A DNA stretch of 52,946 nucleotides, taken from Bacillota bacterium (GTDB lineage: Bacteria; Bacillota_I; Bacilli_A; Erysipelotrichales; Erysipelotrichaceae). The notes beneath the pieces are model-generated. The model had not been told where the DNA came from, made no database searches, and saw only the letters and a list, made by a program, of their open reading frames with translations. The stretch's first letter is position 1. Each line of letters opens with the position of its first letter. The stretch covers positions 1-52,946 of the forward strand of contig JAHFCO010000013.1 in NCBI GenBank assembly GCA_023249475.1, in the 5' to 3' direction. A program made the translations under genes and the position numbers. Shown piece after piece: positions 1 through 8,083 of the stretch.

Positions 1-111
1 TTGGTTAAAAAGCTGATGGACCGTACGATCCATGACCGCAACGATGCGGAAACGCTCTTGAACCTGCCGGTGCTTGGCGAGATGATGTACTATGAAGACG
101 GGATTCGTTGA
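1..111 (+). CDS. C-terminal end of a Wzz/CpsC-type polysaccharide chain-length modulator (partial)
   Basis: The window opens inside this reading frame, and only the last 36 residues and the TGA at 109-111 are visible. The tail has an acidic stretch (RNDAETLL) followed by NLPVLGEM, which resembles the ED...LPVLG motif just after the last membrane helix of CpsC/YveK-type chain-length regulators. The family works with a BY-kinase to set capsule or exopolysaccharide length. The following phosphatase gene starts 20 bases before this stop, so the two are translationally linked. A BY-kinase C-terminus is the alternative, because two tyrosines occur near the end. The identification rests on a short stretch. 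Confidence 0.55.
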   Translation: MVKKLMDRTIHDRNDAETLLNLPVLGEMMYYEDGIR

Positions 112-892
112 TTTTCACAGCCATGGCTGCTGGGGGATCGATGACGGAGTCCAAACAAAGGACGAAGCCGTCCTTTTTCTTCAGACCGCGCAGTCGACCG
201 GAATGAAAACGATCTTCTGCACACCCCATATGATCCCCCAAGGGAAGTACGATGCCTCGATCGAGACGATCCGTAGCGCCGTCGATGGATTGATGGAACT
301 TGCCTTATCCCTTGGATTCGATCTGGATATCCGGGAAGGGTCCGAACTCTATCTCAACGAGTTCGCGGTGGATCGCATTTCGAAGCAAGGGTTCGTCTTG
401 CTTGAAGGCGTGGACGGGTTGCTTGTGGAATTCTCGCGCAGCGGGGCGGATTGGCGCGAAATCAACGAGCGCTTGTATGAAATTTCGCTGGTTGTCGACA
501 CGATCGTCATCGCCCATCCCGAACGTTATTTCCGCGACGAGAACGAGATGATTCAAATCGTCGACGAATGGTTGGGCAACGGATATTTGCTTCAATTGAA
601 CTCGACCAGCCTGTTGGGGGCGCACGGGGAGAACAATTATCGCAACGCGTGGAACTTGCTTGAGTCCGGAAAGGTCCATTTGGTCGCCAGCGATGCCCAT
701 GCGGGGGAAGGCGGGCGTACCTGCCGGTTGGACGACGTCCATGCGGTTGTCTTGAAGCGGCTGGGGGAGAAGCGGACGCATCAACTCTTTTTCACCAATC
801 CGCAGGAAGTCTTGGCGCGTCGCAAGCCCGATCCCGTGACCGCGAAACGATCCCTGACAAAGCACATCAAACGATGGATATCCCGCATCTAG
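92..892 (+). CDS. CpsB/YwqE-type protein-tyrosine phosphatase (PHP domain)
   Basis: This 266-residue protein has the metal-binding PHP fold of bacterial Mn-dependent tyrosine phosphatases, which dephosphorylate BY-kinases in capsule and exopolysaccharide synthesis. Visible motifs are DFHSHG with H9 and H11, then GIDDG, CTPH, GSELYL, HPERY, LNSTSL and ASDAH, in the order expected for CpsB. Length matches the family (about 250-260 residues). It overlaps the end of the chain-length modulator, which supports a role in polysaccharide assembly. No BY-kinase follows, so a kinase would have to lie upstream of the window. It is cytoplasmic, with no signal peptide. Confidence 0.9.
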   Translation: MKTGFVDFHSHGCWGIDDGVQTKDEAVLFLQTAQSTGMKTIFCTPHMIPQGKYDASIETIRSAVDGLMELALSLGFDLDIREGSELYLNEFAVDRISKQGFVLLEGVDGLLVEFSRSGADWREINERLYEISLVVDTIVIAHPERYFRDENEMIQIVDEWLGNGYLLQLNSTSLLGAHGENNYRNAWNLLESGKVHLVASDAHAGEGGRTCRLDDVHAVVLKRLGEKRTHQLFFTNPQEVLARRKPDPVTAKRSLTKHIKRWISRI

Positions 893-905
893 GATATCCT
901 TTTTC

Positions 906-934
906 TTGTTTGAAGCCCAAACTTTACGTATAAT
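906..934 (+). promoter_or_regulatory. Sigma-A promoter for the DUF853 ATPase gene
   Basis: TTGTTT at 906-911 and a perfect TATAAT at 929-934 are separated by 17 bases. An AGAGG ribosome binding site follows at 943-947, before the ATG at 955. Confidence 0.7.
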
Positions 935-954
935 AAAACCAAAGAGGTTGCACT

Positions 955-2454
955 ATGAACGAAATGTATCAGGATCGATTCGCCAAGGGGAAAGTCGAAC
1001 TTTCCTATTCTTCCAGAATGATGAACCGCCACGGGATCATCGCCGGCGCGACGGGGACGGGGAAGACCGTCACGTTGAAAGTGCTCGCCGAGTCCTTCAG
1101 CACCCACGGCGTCCCGGTTTTCCTCGCGGACATCAAAGGGGATCTCGCGAGCGTCGCGATTCCCGGGGTCAGCAATCCGAAACTCGAAGACCGCATCAAG
1201 ATGCTGGGCTTGGAGGGATTCCAATGGAAATCCTATCCGACCCGGGTATGGGATGTGTTCGGCGAGAAAGGTCATCCGATTCGCACGACCGTCAGCGAAA
1301 TGGGACCGTTGCTGATTTCTCGCTTACTCCAGCTTAACGAAACACAGATCGGCGTGCTCAACATCGTCTTCAAGAGCGCCGATGACGAGGGCTATCTTTT
1401 ACTCGACCTTAAAGATTTACGCGTGATGCTGAACTATGTAGGCGACCGGGCTTCCGAGTACACCACGCAGTACGGAACGATCTCGAAAGTCACGATCGGC
1501 GCGATCCAACGCGGATTGTTGACCTTGGAGAGCGAAGGCGCCGAATCTTTCTTCGGCGAGCCCGCCCTGGACATCCTTGATTTCTTTACCACGGATGCGG
1601 AAGGGAAAGGGGTCATCAACGTCCTCACTTCCGAACGGCTTTATCAATCGCCACGCGTGTATTCCACCTTCCTTCTTTGGTTGCTCTCCGAGTTGTTCGA
1701 GGAGCTACCCGAAGTCGGGGATCTAGATAAACCCAAACTGGTGTTCTTCTTCGACGAAGCGCATCTGTTGTTCAACGACGCCCCGAAAGCCTTGGTCGAA
1801 AAGATCGAACAAGTGGTTCGCTTGATTCGCTCCAAAGGGGTCGGCGTCTTCTTCGTCACGCAGAACCCGGGCGACATCCCCGACCGCATCCTTTCGCAAC
1901 TGGGCAATCGGATCCAACATGCCTTGCGTGCGTACACCCCCCACGAACAAAAAGGGCTGAAAACGGCGGCGGAAAGTTTCCGCGTTAACCCCGAACTCGA
2001 TACCATCACGGCGTTGACCGAACTCAAGACCGGGGAAGCGTTGGTTTCCATGTTGGATGAAGACGGTCGGCCTTCGATCGTACAACGCGTCTTCGTCTTT
2101 CCTCCGCACAGCCTGCTGGGCACCATCGACGAAGGCACACGGACACGCTTGATCCGGGAGTCCAAATTCGACGGGAAATACAGGGATGTCCGTGACCGCG
2201 AATCGGCGTATGAACTGATCACGAAACGGATCGAGCGGGAAGAAAAAGAAGAAGCCCGCGAGAAGGAACGTTTGGAACGGGAAAAACAAGAGCGCAGAAC
2301 GATGACGACACGAAGTGCCACGACGAGCCGCAGAACGGGTTCAAGGCGGACGACCGGGCTGGAAAAGGCGGCCAACAGCATGATGACCCAGATCGGCAGG
2401 ACGGTCGGACGTGAATTGATCCGCGGCGTCCTGGGTTCGTTGAAGAAGTTTTGA
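955..2454 (+). CDS. HerA-like ATPase of the DUF853 (YjgR) family
   Basis: The 499-residue protein is a cytoplasmic P-loop ATPase of the HerA/FtsK superfamily. Walker A is GATGTGKT at residues 31-38, Walker B is LVFFFDEAH with D267 and E268, and there is an [11 protein letters not shown] block typical of DUF853. The last 90 or so residues are highly charged and likely coiled coil ([16 protein letters not shown]), followed by a basic stretch. Length agrees with E. coli YjgR (about 500). The biological role of this family is not established. It has its own promoter at 906-934 and no obvious operon partner. It ends with TGA, which supports the standard code. Confidence 0.88.
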   Translation: MNEMYQDRFAKGKVELSYSSRMMNRHGIIAGATGTGKTVTLKVLAESFSTHGVPVFLADIKGDLASVAIPGVSNPKLEDRIKMLGLEGFQWKSYPTRVWDVFGEKGHPIRTTVSEMGPLLISRLLQLNETQIGVLNIVFKSADDEGYLLLDLKDLRVMLNYVGDRASEYTTQYGTISKVTIGAIQRGLLTLESEGAESFFGEPALDILDFFTTDAEGKGVINVLTSERLYQSPRVYSTFLLWLLSELFEELPEVGDLDKPKLVFFFDEAHLLFNDAPKALVEKIEQVVRLIRSKGVGVFFVTQNPGDIPDRILSQLGNRIQHALRAYTPHEQKGLKTAAESFRVNPELDTITALTELKTGEALVSMLDEDGRPSIVQRVFVFPPHSLLGTIDEGTRTRLIRESKFDGKYRDVRDRESAYELITKRIEREEKEEAREKERLEREKQERRTMTTRSATTSRRTGSRRTTGLEKAANSMMTQIGRTVGRELIRGVLGSLKKF

Positions 2455-2502
2455 CCACTCGGGTTGAATTTTGACCAAGTAGCTAAAATCACAGGAAACC
2501 AC

Positions 2503-2630
2503 TTGTAGGAATAAGTTGACATGCTATAATGAGGACGGTTTAAAAGACCACTCAATTTGGGGTCAACGTGGGAAGTCTAGAATCGATTCGACAAGAGCAA
2601 AAAAAGTCTGATGGGGATCGGACTTTTTTT
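2503..2630 (+). ncRNA. Candidate small RNA of about 95 nt with its own promoter and terminator
   Basis: An extended -10 promoter (TGCTATAAT, 2522-2530, with a weak TTGTAG at 2503-2508) precedes a stretch with no convincing gene. This ends in a strong intrinsic terminator at 2599-2630. RNA would start near 2537. Inside it GACC at 2546-2549 can pair with GGTC at 2560-2563. I could not match it to SRP RNA, 6S, tmRNA, a T-box or a common riboswitch. The next gene has a separate promoter (2656-2684), so this unit looks independent. It could also be an attenuated leader. A 23-codon GTG frame at 2568 runs through the terminator and looks non-coding. Confidence 0.4.
2599..2630 (+). terminator. Intrinsic terminator of the candidate small RNA
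   Basis: AAAAAAAGTC (2599-2608) pairs with GACTTTTTTT (2621-2630). The stem extends inward through a U-G pair and GAT/ATC around a GGGG loop. Confidence 0.8.
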
Positions 2631-2655
2631 GTGTTTTGACGGAGTGCGGAAACCT

Positions 2656-2684
2656 TTGAAGAACACGGATGGAAACGATATAAT
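2656..2684 (+). promoter_or_regulatory. Sigma-A promoter of the sensory cassette
   Basis: TTGAAG at 2656-2661 and TATAAT at 2679-2684 are spaced by 17 bases, 25 bases ahead of the response regulator start. Confidence 0.7.
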
Positions 2685-2708
2685 GAACACAAGAAACGAG
2701 GGATATCT

Positions 2709-3350
2709 ATGATCCGGATCCTTGTGGTGGACGACCACGAACTGATCGTCGAATCGATGAAGGCGATCCTCTCTTCGCAGAATGACATGTTGGTCGTGGG
2801 CGGGGCGAATTCAGGCAACGATGCGCTGGTTTTGGCGCGTCAGTACAAACCGGATTTGATCATCACCGACGTCTATATGCCCGACGGCGACGGGATGATG
2901 CTGACAAGCAAGATTAAGGAAGAGTTCCCCGGGATCAAGATCCTGGCTTTGACGATTTTCGACGACGATAAGACCGTTCGGGCGATGTTGGATGCCGGGG
3001 TGGATGGCATCATCTCGAAGGACTTGCGGAAAGACAACCTGATCCTCGCCATCAAGAACACGATGTCCGGGATGTCGGTGATGGATGCCAAAACCTTTGC
3101 GAAGTTCAAGGATATAGTACAAAGCCCTGCCTATAAAGACCAACAGATCATGACCAAGTTCGAAATCAACATGACGGAGCTGTCGATCATCCGTTGTGTC
3201 TCCCAAGGATTAAGCAACCAGAGCATCGCCGATCAACTTTTCATCAGCGAGAGCACCGTCAAACATCGCTTGGCTTTACTCATGGAACGCTTCGGTGTCC
3301 AGGATCGTGTCCAGCTCGCCGTCCTGGCCGCGAAGAACGGTATCCTTTAA
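2709..3350 (+). CDS. NarL/FixJ-family response regulator
   Basis: This 213-residue protein has an N-terminal receiver domain and a C-terminal LuxR-type helix-turn-helix. In the receiver the acidic pair is D8-D9, the phosphoacceptor is D54 (TDVYMP), the switch residue is T83, and the conserved lysine is K105 (ISKD). The HTH near residues 155-205 reads MTELSIIRCVSQGLSNQSIA and continues with STVKHRL. It should be a DNA-binding transcription factor phosphorylated by a NarX/DesK-type kinase. The matching kinase gene begins 3 bases downstream but is frameshifted. The receiver looks fully functional. Confidence 0.92.
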   Translation: MIRILVVDDHELIVESMKAILSSQNDMLVVGGANSGNDALVLARQYKPDLIITDVYMPDGDGMMLTSKIKEEFPGIKILALTIFDDDKTVRAMLDAGVDGIISKDLRKDNLILAIKNTMSGMSVMDAKTFAKFKDIVQSPAYKDQQIMTKFEINMTELSIIRCVSQGLSNQSIADQLFISESTVKHRLALLMERFGVQDRVQLAVLAAKNGIL

Positions 3351-3353
3351 ACC

Positions 3354-4584
3354 ATGCTTTGGTCCGATCTGTATATCGTCATCGCCGTCGCCGAACTGGG
3401 TCTGGGTTTCGTCATCATTTCGCTCTTGATGACGGAAAGAAGCCGCTCCTTTTATTTTAAATTCCTCTACATCCAGCAAACCGTGGCGAATGTGTTGGCC
3501 TTGTTCGTTTTTTTGATGCGCTATATCGATTTCGCTTCCCGGTATTATGAAATCGAAGGGGTTCTGAAGGATGTCATGGACATCTTCTCCGAACACGAGG
3601 CGATCAGCCAGTCGTTGCTTGTGGTGACCATCGCCTTGACCATCATGGTCACGATGATCTATTTTTCCATGCGGTCGACCGAGAAACAAACGATCGGGAA
3701 TCTGTTTTATTCCAACACGACACCGATCGCCATCCTCAACGACACCGACTTGTTCGATTCCAACACGGCGTTCCGGGAAGTCCTCGACCAAGTCCCGCTG
3801 ATGGACTTGCGTACAAAGGAAAAGATAAGCATCGGAAACAAGACCTACCTGATCAAACGATATCCGATTTCGACGATGATGCGCAGCTATCATGTGGAGA
3901 CTTTGGTATTGCTGGATGTCAGCGAGCAAGAGTACGCACTGAAACGTCTGAATCTTTTGGACCAGCGTCTTTCGATGATTTCGATGCTGCTGAAAAACAA
4001 ACTGAACCTGCTTGAGAAGTTGATCGAGTTGAAAAGCAAGAACCGGATCGCCATCGAACTCCACGATGAAATCGGACACAACCTGACCTTGGCGGTCTCG
4101 GTATTGGATCGGATGCATGACGAGAAGTTGCGTGAAAGCATCCCCGATCATTCCATCGAACGTCTGTCGAAAGAACACCGTGACCGGGAAATATCTCGAA
4201 GAAATGTTGGAGAGTTACATTCTTTATTTGAAATGGGTCGGCATCCACGTCACGCTGAATGTATCGACCCAACAACTCAAACTGAAACAAGAAAGCATTT
4301 TAACCTTGTACGCGATTTGTAAAGAAGCGTTCTCGAATACCGTGAAATATGGAAACGCCGGTGAAGTGTTGGTTACGCTCAACGTGAGCGAGAACGGTGA
4401 AACGCTTGTACTGAACATCAAAGACAATGGCAAAGGGTGCCGGATGGTGAAAGAGGGGAACGGGTTGAAAGCGATCCGGGCCAGGGTCGAGCGTAACCAA
4501 GGGGCGTTTAGCTATCATGGAAACGGCGGGTTCGAACTCACATGTCTTCTTCCCTTGATCCGGATGACGGAGGGGGATGTATGA
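3354..4584 (+). pseudogene. NarX/DesK-type sensor histidine kinase, broken by a frameshift
   Basis: The first frame (3354-4322) encodes two N-terminal membrane segments, a PAS-like region and a HisKA_3 box, IAIELHDEIGH, with the phosphoacceptor H237 (codon 4062-4064). The ATPase part continues only in the +1 frame up to 4584. There the N-box is KEAFSNTVKYG, the G-box is IKDNGKG, and the ending is FELTCLLP. The break lies around 4160-4200. The His-to-Asn spacing is about 91 residues against about 105 in DesK, so a small out-of-frame deletion is likely, though an assembly error is possible. If real, no intact kinase is made unless recoding occurs. Its stop overlaps the next start as ATGA. Confidence 0.8.
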
Positions 4585-6188
4585 ACCTTCAAAACCTGTG
4601 GATCCTGGTCGTACCGCTCAATGTGGTCTTCCTGATCCAGATCATCGTACGGCTTCAGTCCTATGTCAAGAAAACGAATTTCATCAAGTTCGCGATCCTT
4701 TTTCATCTTCTTGAACTGATCTGGCATATTTCGGCGCTTTTCAACGGGATTCCGGAAACGGCGGAAGCCTACATCCTCTTGAAAATGATGCGCTATACCA
4801 TGGTGTTCATTCCTTCCGCGTTGTTGATGGTCGCGCTTTCCATCGATGAAACCTATGTGGTGAAGCGTTCTGTTCTATGGATGGTTTTCTTTCCTCCGTT
4901 GGTCTTCTATGTCGCATTGAATCTCGCACAAACGAGCTATCTTCTATATGATAATTTCTTTCTCGCCCTGACGACCACTTCACGTTTCTACACGTTTAGC
5001 GTCCTGCTCAACATGATCTATTATTTCACGTTCGTCTTGGTCATGTTGATGAACATGGACCGCTTCTACCGTCTTTCCAAACGCAGGAACCTCTATTTCA
5101 TCCTCAGTTTCTTCGGTTCGACCGTCCCCTCCTTGGTCGCCTATCTGATCGGGTTCAACATGGTGTCGACCAACGTGGATACCTTCTCGCTCTTTGTCCC
5201 GTTATTGACGATCGGCTTGTATTTCACGATGATCCTGCCTCGCCTGCGTTTCTTCGACTCCGTCCAGCTATCCAACATGATCAACAACATCGATTATCCG
5301 ATCGCCATCTTCGATATGAAGGGCCGGCGTCTCGGCTTCAACATCGCCTACCGCGATGACATCTATCCCCACACCGATTTCAACCTTTTGGAGAAACTCC
5401 ACCTGAGGCAGCGCAACGAACCGATCCTTCTCATCAAGAACCGGTACTACCAGGCGATCCAGGAAGAGTTGTACAATGAAGGGAAGAACTATGCGACGGC
5501 GGTCTATTTCAACGATGTGACATCCTTGCGTAAAAGCATCCTCGAGAGCGAGGAGAAAGTCCGGAAACTGGATGAATTGAACGACCAATTGCTGGAGGAC
5601 ATGGTAATCCAGGAGAAATTGATCCAGGAAACCAACCGTCAGGAAGTGTTCGATGCCATCCAGCAGGATTTGGTCGCCAGCTACCAACACGCCCTCGACC
5701 GGTTGACGAAAGAACATTCGGACGAGACCTTGAACGAAGTGAAAGCGGACTTGCAAGGGACCTTGATGATGCTGCGGCGGATCGTGAAGGAACTTCGTTC
5801 GCAGGCGGAGGAGATCATGGATATCGGCCGATTGATCGAGACCTGTGTCACGCTTTACGATCCCCAACGTCTTGAAATCAAAATCACGCCTTCACCGGAC
5901 TTGACGGTGTTGACCTTCGCCCAAGCGTCCGCGATCTACCTGGCCGTCCGTCAGATTCTGGATTTCGCCTCGATGCAGCCGCAATGCCATGCGGCGGACA
6001 TCGTCCTGCGAAAAGAAGCGGGACGTCCGATCCTTGTCACCGGTCTGCGTTGTTCTCGCAAGATCGAAGACAACGTCGTTTCGGAATTCGAACGCAACGT
6101 CTTCTATCGCGGATCCAAGAAAACCGCCGGCTTGAACATCATGAATTCGGATGACGGATGCATCATCTACGCCGTGCTTGAACCCTAA
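4581..6188 (+). CDS. Membrane 7TM sensor with a degenerate histidine-kinase core (pseudokinase)
   Basis: The start at 4581 follows a strong GGAGGGGG site and overlaps the previous stop, giving 535 residues. About seven hydrophobic segments fill residues 1-220, as in the 7TM sensor region of some histidine kinases. A PAS-like domain (about 225-330), a coiled coil and a kinase-like tail follow. Aligned to the neighbouring kinase, NRIAIELHDEIGH becomes NRQEVFDAIQQDL, so the phosphoacceptor histidine is gone. The N-box reads VRQILDFASMQPQ, without the Asn, and no DxGxG box is seen. I infer a non-catalytic partner that could regulate the upstream two-component pair. A diverged but active enzyme is less likely. 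Confidence 0.7.
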   Translation: MNLQNLWILVVPLNVVFLIQIIVRLQSYVKKTNFIKFAILFHLLELIWHISALFNGIPETAEAYILLKMMRYTMVFIPSALLMVALSIDETYVVKRSVLWMVFFPPLVFYVALNLAQTSYLLYDNFFLALTTTSRFYTFSVLLNMIYYFTFVLVMLMNMDRFYRLSKRRNLYFILSFFGSTVPSLVAYLIGFNMVSTNVDTFSLFVPLLTIGLYFTMILPRLRFFDSVQLSNMINNIDYPIAIFDMKGRRLGFNIAYRDDIYPHTDFNLLEKLHLRQRNEPILLIKNRYYQAIQEELYNEGKNYATAVYFNDVTSLRKSILESEEKVRKLDELNDQLLEDMVIQEKLIQETNRQEVFDAIQQDLVASYQHALDRLTKEHSDETLNEVKADLQGTLMMLRRIVKELRSQAEEIMDIGRLIETCVTLYDPQRLEIKITPSPDLTVLTFAQASAIYLAVRQILDFASMQPQCHAADIVLRKEAGRPILVTGLRCSRKIEDNVVSEFERNVFYRGSKKTAGLNIMNSDDGCIIYAVLEP

Positions 6189-6203
6189 CCTTTGGAGGTA
6201 CCC

Positions 6204-6767
6204 ATGAAGAATCTGCCTGAACAACCCTTGATCCCCGTTTTGACGACCATGAAACAAGTCGAATTGTTTCTCGAAACCCCCTTATCCCTCTGCTTGCTTC
6301 AGGACATGCATTTCAGCCTCCTTAAAGAAGTCGTACGCATTTTACACGAAAACCAACGCTTCGGCTTGGTCCATATCGAATTGATCCACGGGATCTCCAA
6401 CGATGAGTTCGGAGCGCAGATCCTGACCCAGCAACTGCGGGTCGACGGGATCATATCCTCCAAACCCAAGATCATCGAGACGGCGAAGAAGAACCACGCC
6501 TTCGCGATCCAACGCGTTTTCTTGATCGATAGCAAGTCCTTGACCCGGGGACTGGCGTCGGTCAATGAAACCAATCCTGATGCGATGGAAGTCATGCCGG
6601 CACTGACGTATCCTTTGTTTGCGATGATCCGCGAAAAGACCGCGGTGGAACTATGGGCGGGTGGGCTGGTGAAGAACGAGGACATCGCGAAAACCATCCT
6701 TGAAAGCGGGGCGAAACGGATCACGGTCAGTGATCTTGCCCTCTGCGTAAAAATGAAGCAGTCATAA
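6204..6767 (+). CDS. glpP: GlpP-family glycerol-3-phosphate responsive antiterminator
   Basis: The ATG at 6204 sits 6 bases after GGAGG, and a TTG at 6192 lies before that site and is not the start. The 187-residue protein shows the GlpP pattern: an IPVLTTMKQVELFL start, then VHIELIHGISNDEF, DGIISSKP, QRVFLIDSKSL, EVMPALTYPL and AGGLVKNEDI. In B. subtilis GlpP binds glycerol-3-phosphate and the leader RNA of glp transcripts to stop termination. No glpF, glpK or glpD lies in the window, so targets would be elsewhere. It is 15 bases from the pseudokinase gene and may share its transcript. Confidence 0.85.
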   Translation: MKNLPEQPLIPVLTTMKQVELFLETPLSLCLLQDMHFSLLKEVVRILHENQRFGLVHIELIHGISNDEFGAQILTQQLRVDGIISSKPKIIETAKKNHAFAIQRVFLIDSKSLTRGLASVNETNPDAMEVMPALTYPLFAMIREKTAVELWAGGLVKNEDIAKTILESGAKRITVSDLALCVKMKQS

Positions 6768-6770
6768 GTT

Positions 6771-6799
6771 TTGAAATGCATCCTCTTCTGCATTAAAAT
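6771..6799 (+). promoter_or_regulatory. Sigma-A promoter for the nitroreductase gene
   Basis: TTGAAA (6771-6776) and TAAAAT (6794-6799) are spaced by 17 bases, 21 bases before the ATG at 6821. Confidence 0.65.
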
Positions 6800-6820
6800 G
6801 AACAGGAACGTGAGGTTACC

Positions 6821-7411
6821 ATGGATTTCAATACACTCATCCAACAACGCAGAAGCCATTATGACTACGTCAAGTCAGCGATTCCGGACGAAACGCTGAT
6901 TCAATTGACGAAAGATTTACTCGCGACAACGCCCAGTGCGTTCCACTCCCAAAGCCAACGCATCGTTTTACTTTTGGGGGATCGACACGATACCTTCTGG
7001 GATCTTGTGTTGGAGCGGCTCCGCTCTGAAGTCCCCGAAGAGAAATTCCCGCGGACCCGGGCCAAGATCCAAGGTTTGAAGAACGGGCAAGGAACGTTCC
7101 TGTTCTACGACGACACGGACGTGACGAAACAGATGGAAGAGCGGTTCCCCCTGTATGGCGAAAGCGCACAGCTTTGGGCGTATGAGTCCAACGCGATGCT
7201 GCAATACGCGACCTGGTTGGGACTCACCCAACTCGGGCTTGGCGCATCGCTTCAACACTATAATCCTCTGATCGACCAAGCGACCCAAGACGCCTTCCAC
7301 CTTCCGACACAGTGGAAACTCATCGCCCAGATGCCCTTCGGATCGGCGGTCGACAGCGCGAAAACCAAGATTTCGCAACCCGTCGAAGATCGGATGATCC
7401 TGAGAAAATGA
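6821..7411 (+). CDS. Nitroreductase-family protein
   Basis: This 196-residue cytoplasmic protein matches the short, Frm2/YdgI-like branch of the FMN-dependent nitroreductase family. Signs are an early QQRRS motif for phosphate binding of FMN, the TPSAFHSQSQRIVLL block, a central WAYESNAMLQYATWLGLTQLG helix, GLGASLQHYNPLID, and a C-terminal MPFGSAV. Such enzymes use NAD(P)H to reduce nitro compounds or quinones, but the natural substrate is not readable from sequence. It is transcribed alone from 6771-6799. A short GC-rich repeat and T-run at 7414-7435 may end its transcript. Confidence 0.82.
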   Translation: MDFNTLIQQRRSHYDYVKSAIPDETLIQLTKDLLATTPSAFHSQSQRIVLLLGDRHDTFWDLVLERLRSEVPEEKFPRTRAKIQGLKNGQGTFLFYDDTDVTKQMEERFPLYGESAQLWAYESNAMLQYATWLGLTQLGLGASLQHYNPLIDQATQDAFHLPTQWKLIAQMPFGSAVDSAKTKISQPVEDRMILRK

Positions 7412-7434
7412 ACGACCCGTGAGGGTTTTTCTTT

Positions 7435-7461
7435 TTAGCACTCACCACTTGACAGTGCTAA
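7435..7461 (+). promoter_or_regulatory. CIRCE operator (HrcA binding site)
   Basis: TTAGCACTC, nine bases, then CAGTGCTAA: 17 of 18 positions match the TTAGCACTC-N9-GAGTGCTAA consensus. It covers the -35 box (7449-7454) of the hsp20 promoter, so HrcA would block RNA polymerase. Confidence 0.88.
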
Positions 7462-7476
7462 AAAATGTGCTATATT
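7449..7476 (+). promoter_or_regulatory. Sigma-A promoter of hsp20
   Basis: TTGACA (7449-7454) and TATATT (7471-7476) are spaced by 16 bases, with an extended TGC just before the -10 element. Confidence 0.8.
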
Positions 7477-7483
7477 AGGGTTA

Positions 7484-7499
7484 GGGAGAACGATCTCCC
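7484..7499 (+). other. Hairpin at the 5' end of the hsp20 mRNA
   Basis: GGGAGA and TCTCCC pair around an ACGA loop. It lies close to the expected transcript start and about 8 bases ahead of the AAAGGAGG site. It may stabilise the mRNA and does not cover the ribosome binding site. Confidence 0.5.
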
Positions 7500-7519
7500 G
7501 CAGAAAAGGAGGAAATCGT

Positions 7520-7921
7520 ATGAGAAACAGTTTAATCCGGCGTCCGAATTCGTTGCTTGAAGACTTCTTCAATGACGACTTCTTCTATCCGCGCACTTTG
7601 GGATCGCATCTGGATGTGTATCAGGAAAACGACAACTATGTCGTCGAAGCCGATCTTCCCGGATTCAAAAAGGAGGAGATCGAATTGCAGTATGAAAACG
7701 ACCTTCTCACGATCCGTGCGCAACATAAAGAAGAATCCAACGAAGAAAACAAGAAGTATGTCTATCGTTCCCGCTCCATGGCTTCCTATGTGAAACAAAT
7801 CCGCTTCACCAACATCGATCCGGCGAAGATCGATGCGAAGTTCGATGACGGTGTACTCAAGGTCACCCTTCCTTCAAGGGACCACATTCCGGAAGAAACG
7901 AAACGGATCGAAGTCAAGTAA
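7520..7921 (+). CDS. Hsp20/alpha-crystallin small heat-shock protein
   Basis: The 133-residue cytoplasmic chaperone carries the alpha-crystallin domain at about residues 30-120. Its strands read LDVYQENDNYVVEADLPGF, KKEEIELQYENDLLTIRA, and the family GVLKVTLP motif (DDGVLKVTLPSRD). A short flexible N-terminus (LIRRPNSLLEDFFNDDFF) and an IEVK tail complete it. Small Hsps hold unfolding proteins for refolding by DnaK/ClpB. A strong AAAGGAGG site precedes the start. CIRCE over the promoter implies HrcA control, and a terminator at 7929-7953 makes it monocistronic. Confidence 0.95.
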   Translation: MRNSLIRRPNSLLEDFFNDDFFYPRTLGSHLDVYQENDNYVVEADLPGFKKEEIELQYENDLLTIRAQHKEESNEENKKYVYRSRSMASYVKQIRFTNIDPAKIDAKFDDGVLKVTLPSRDHIPEETKRIEVK

Positions 7922-7928
7922 CCCCTAA

Positions 7929-7953
7929 GGGCGGCGACAGCGCCGCCTTTTTT
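7929..7953 (+). terminator. Terminator after hsp20
   Basis: GGCGGCG (7930-7936), loop ACAG, CGCCGCC (7941-7947), then six T. Confidence 0.9.
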
Positions 7954-8053
7954 CATACAGTAAGAGAGCCGATCCATCGATCGACACGACCACCGACTTC
8001 GACAAGTTCAGTTTGTGGGAAGAAAAATGTTGATACCGCTTTCATTTGTGAAG

Positions 8054-8062
8054 TGATATAAT
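8054..8062 (+). promoter_or_regulatory. Extended -10 promoter of the FCD gene
   Basis: TGATATAAT is an extended -10. A TTGATA at 8030 is 21 bases away, too far to be a normal -35. CGGAGG at 8071-8076 is the ribosome binding site. Confidence 0.55.
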
Positions 8063-8083
8063 AAATTTGACGGAGGACTGATT

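Noticed and set aside
305-865. Long open frame on the minus strand opposite the tyrosine phosphatase
   Set aside because: The plus-strand frame has all catalytic motifs of CpsB. The reverse frame has no ribosome binding site and no family features.
1644-2555. 303-codon minus-strand frame opposite the DUF853 gene
   Set aside because: It is Ser/Arg-rich shadow sequence caused by codon bias of the real gene, whose Walker motifs are intact.
2568-2639. A 23-codon GTG frame inside the small RNA candidate
   Set aside because: It runs through the terminator stem, and its second half is dictated by the A/T-rich hairpin. The start signal is weak.
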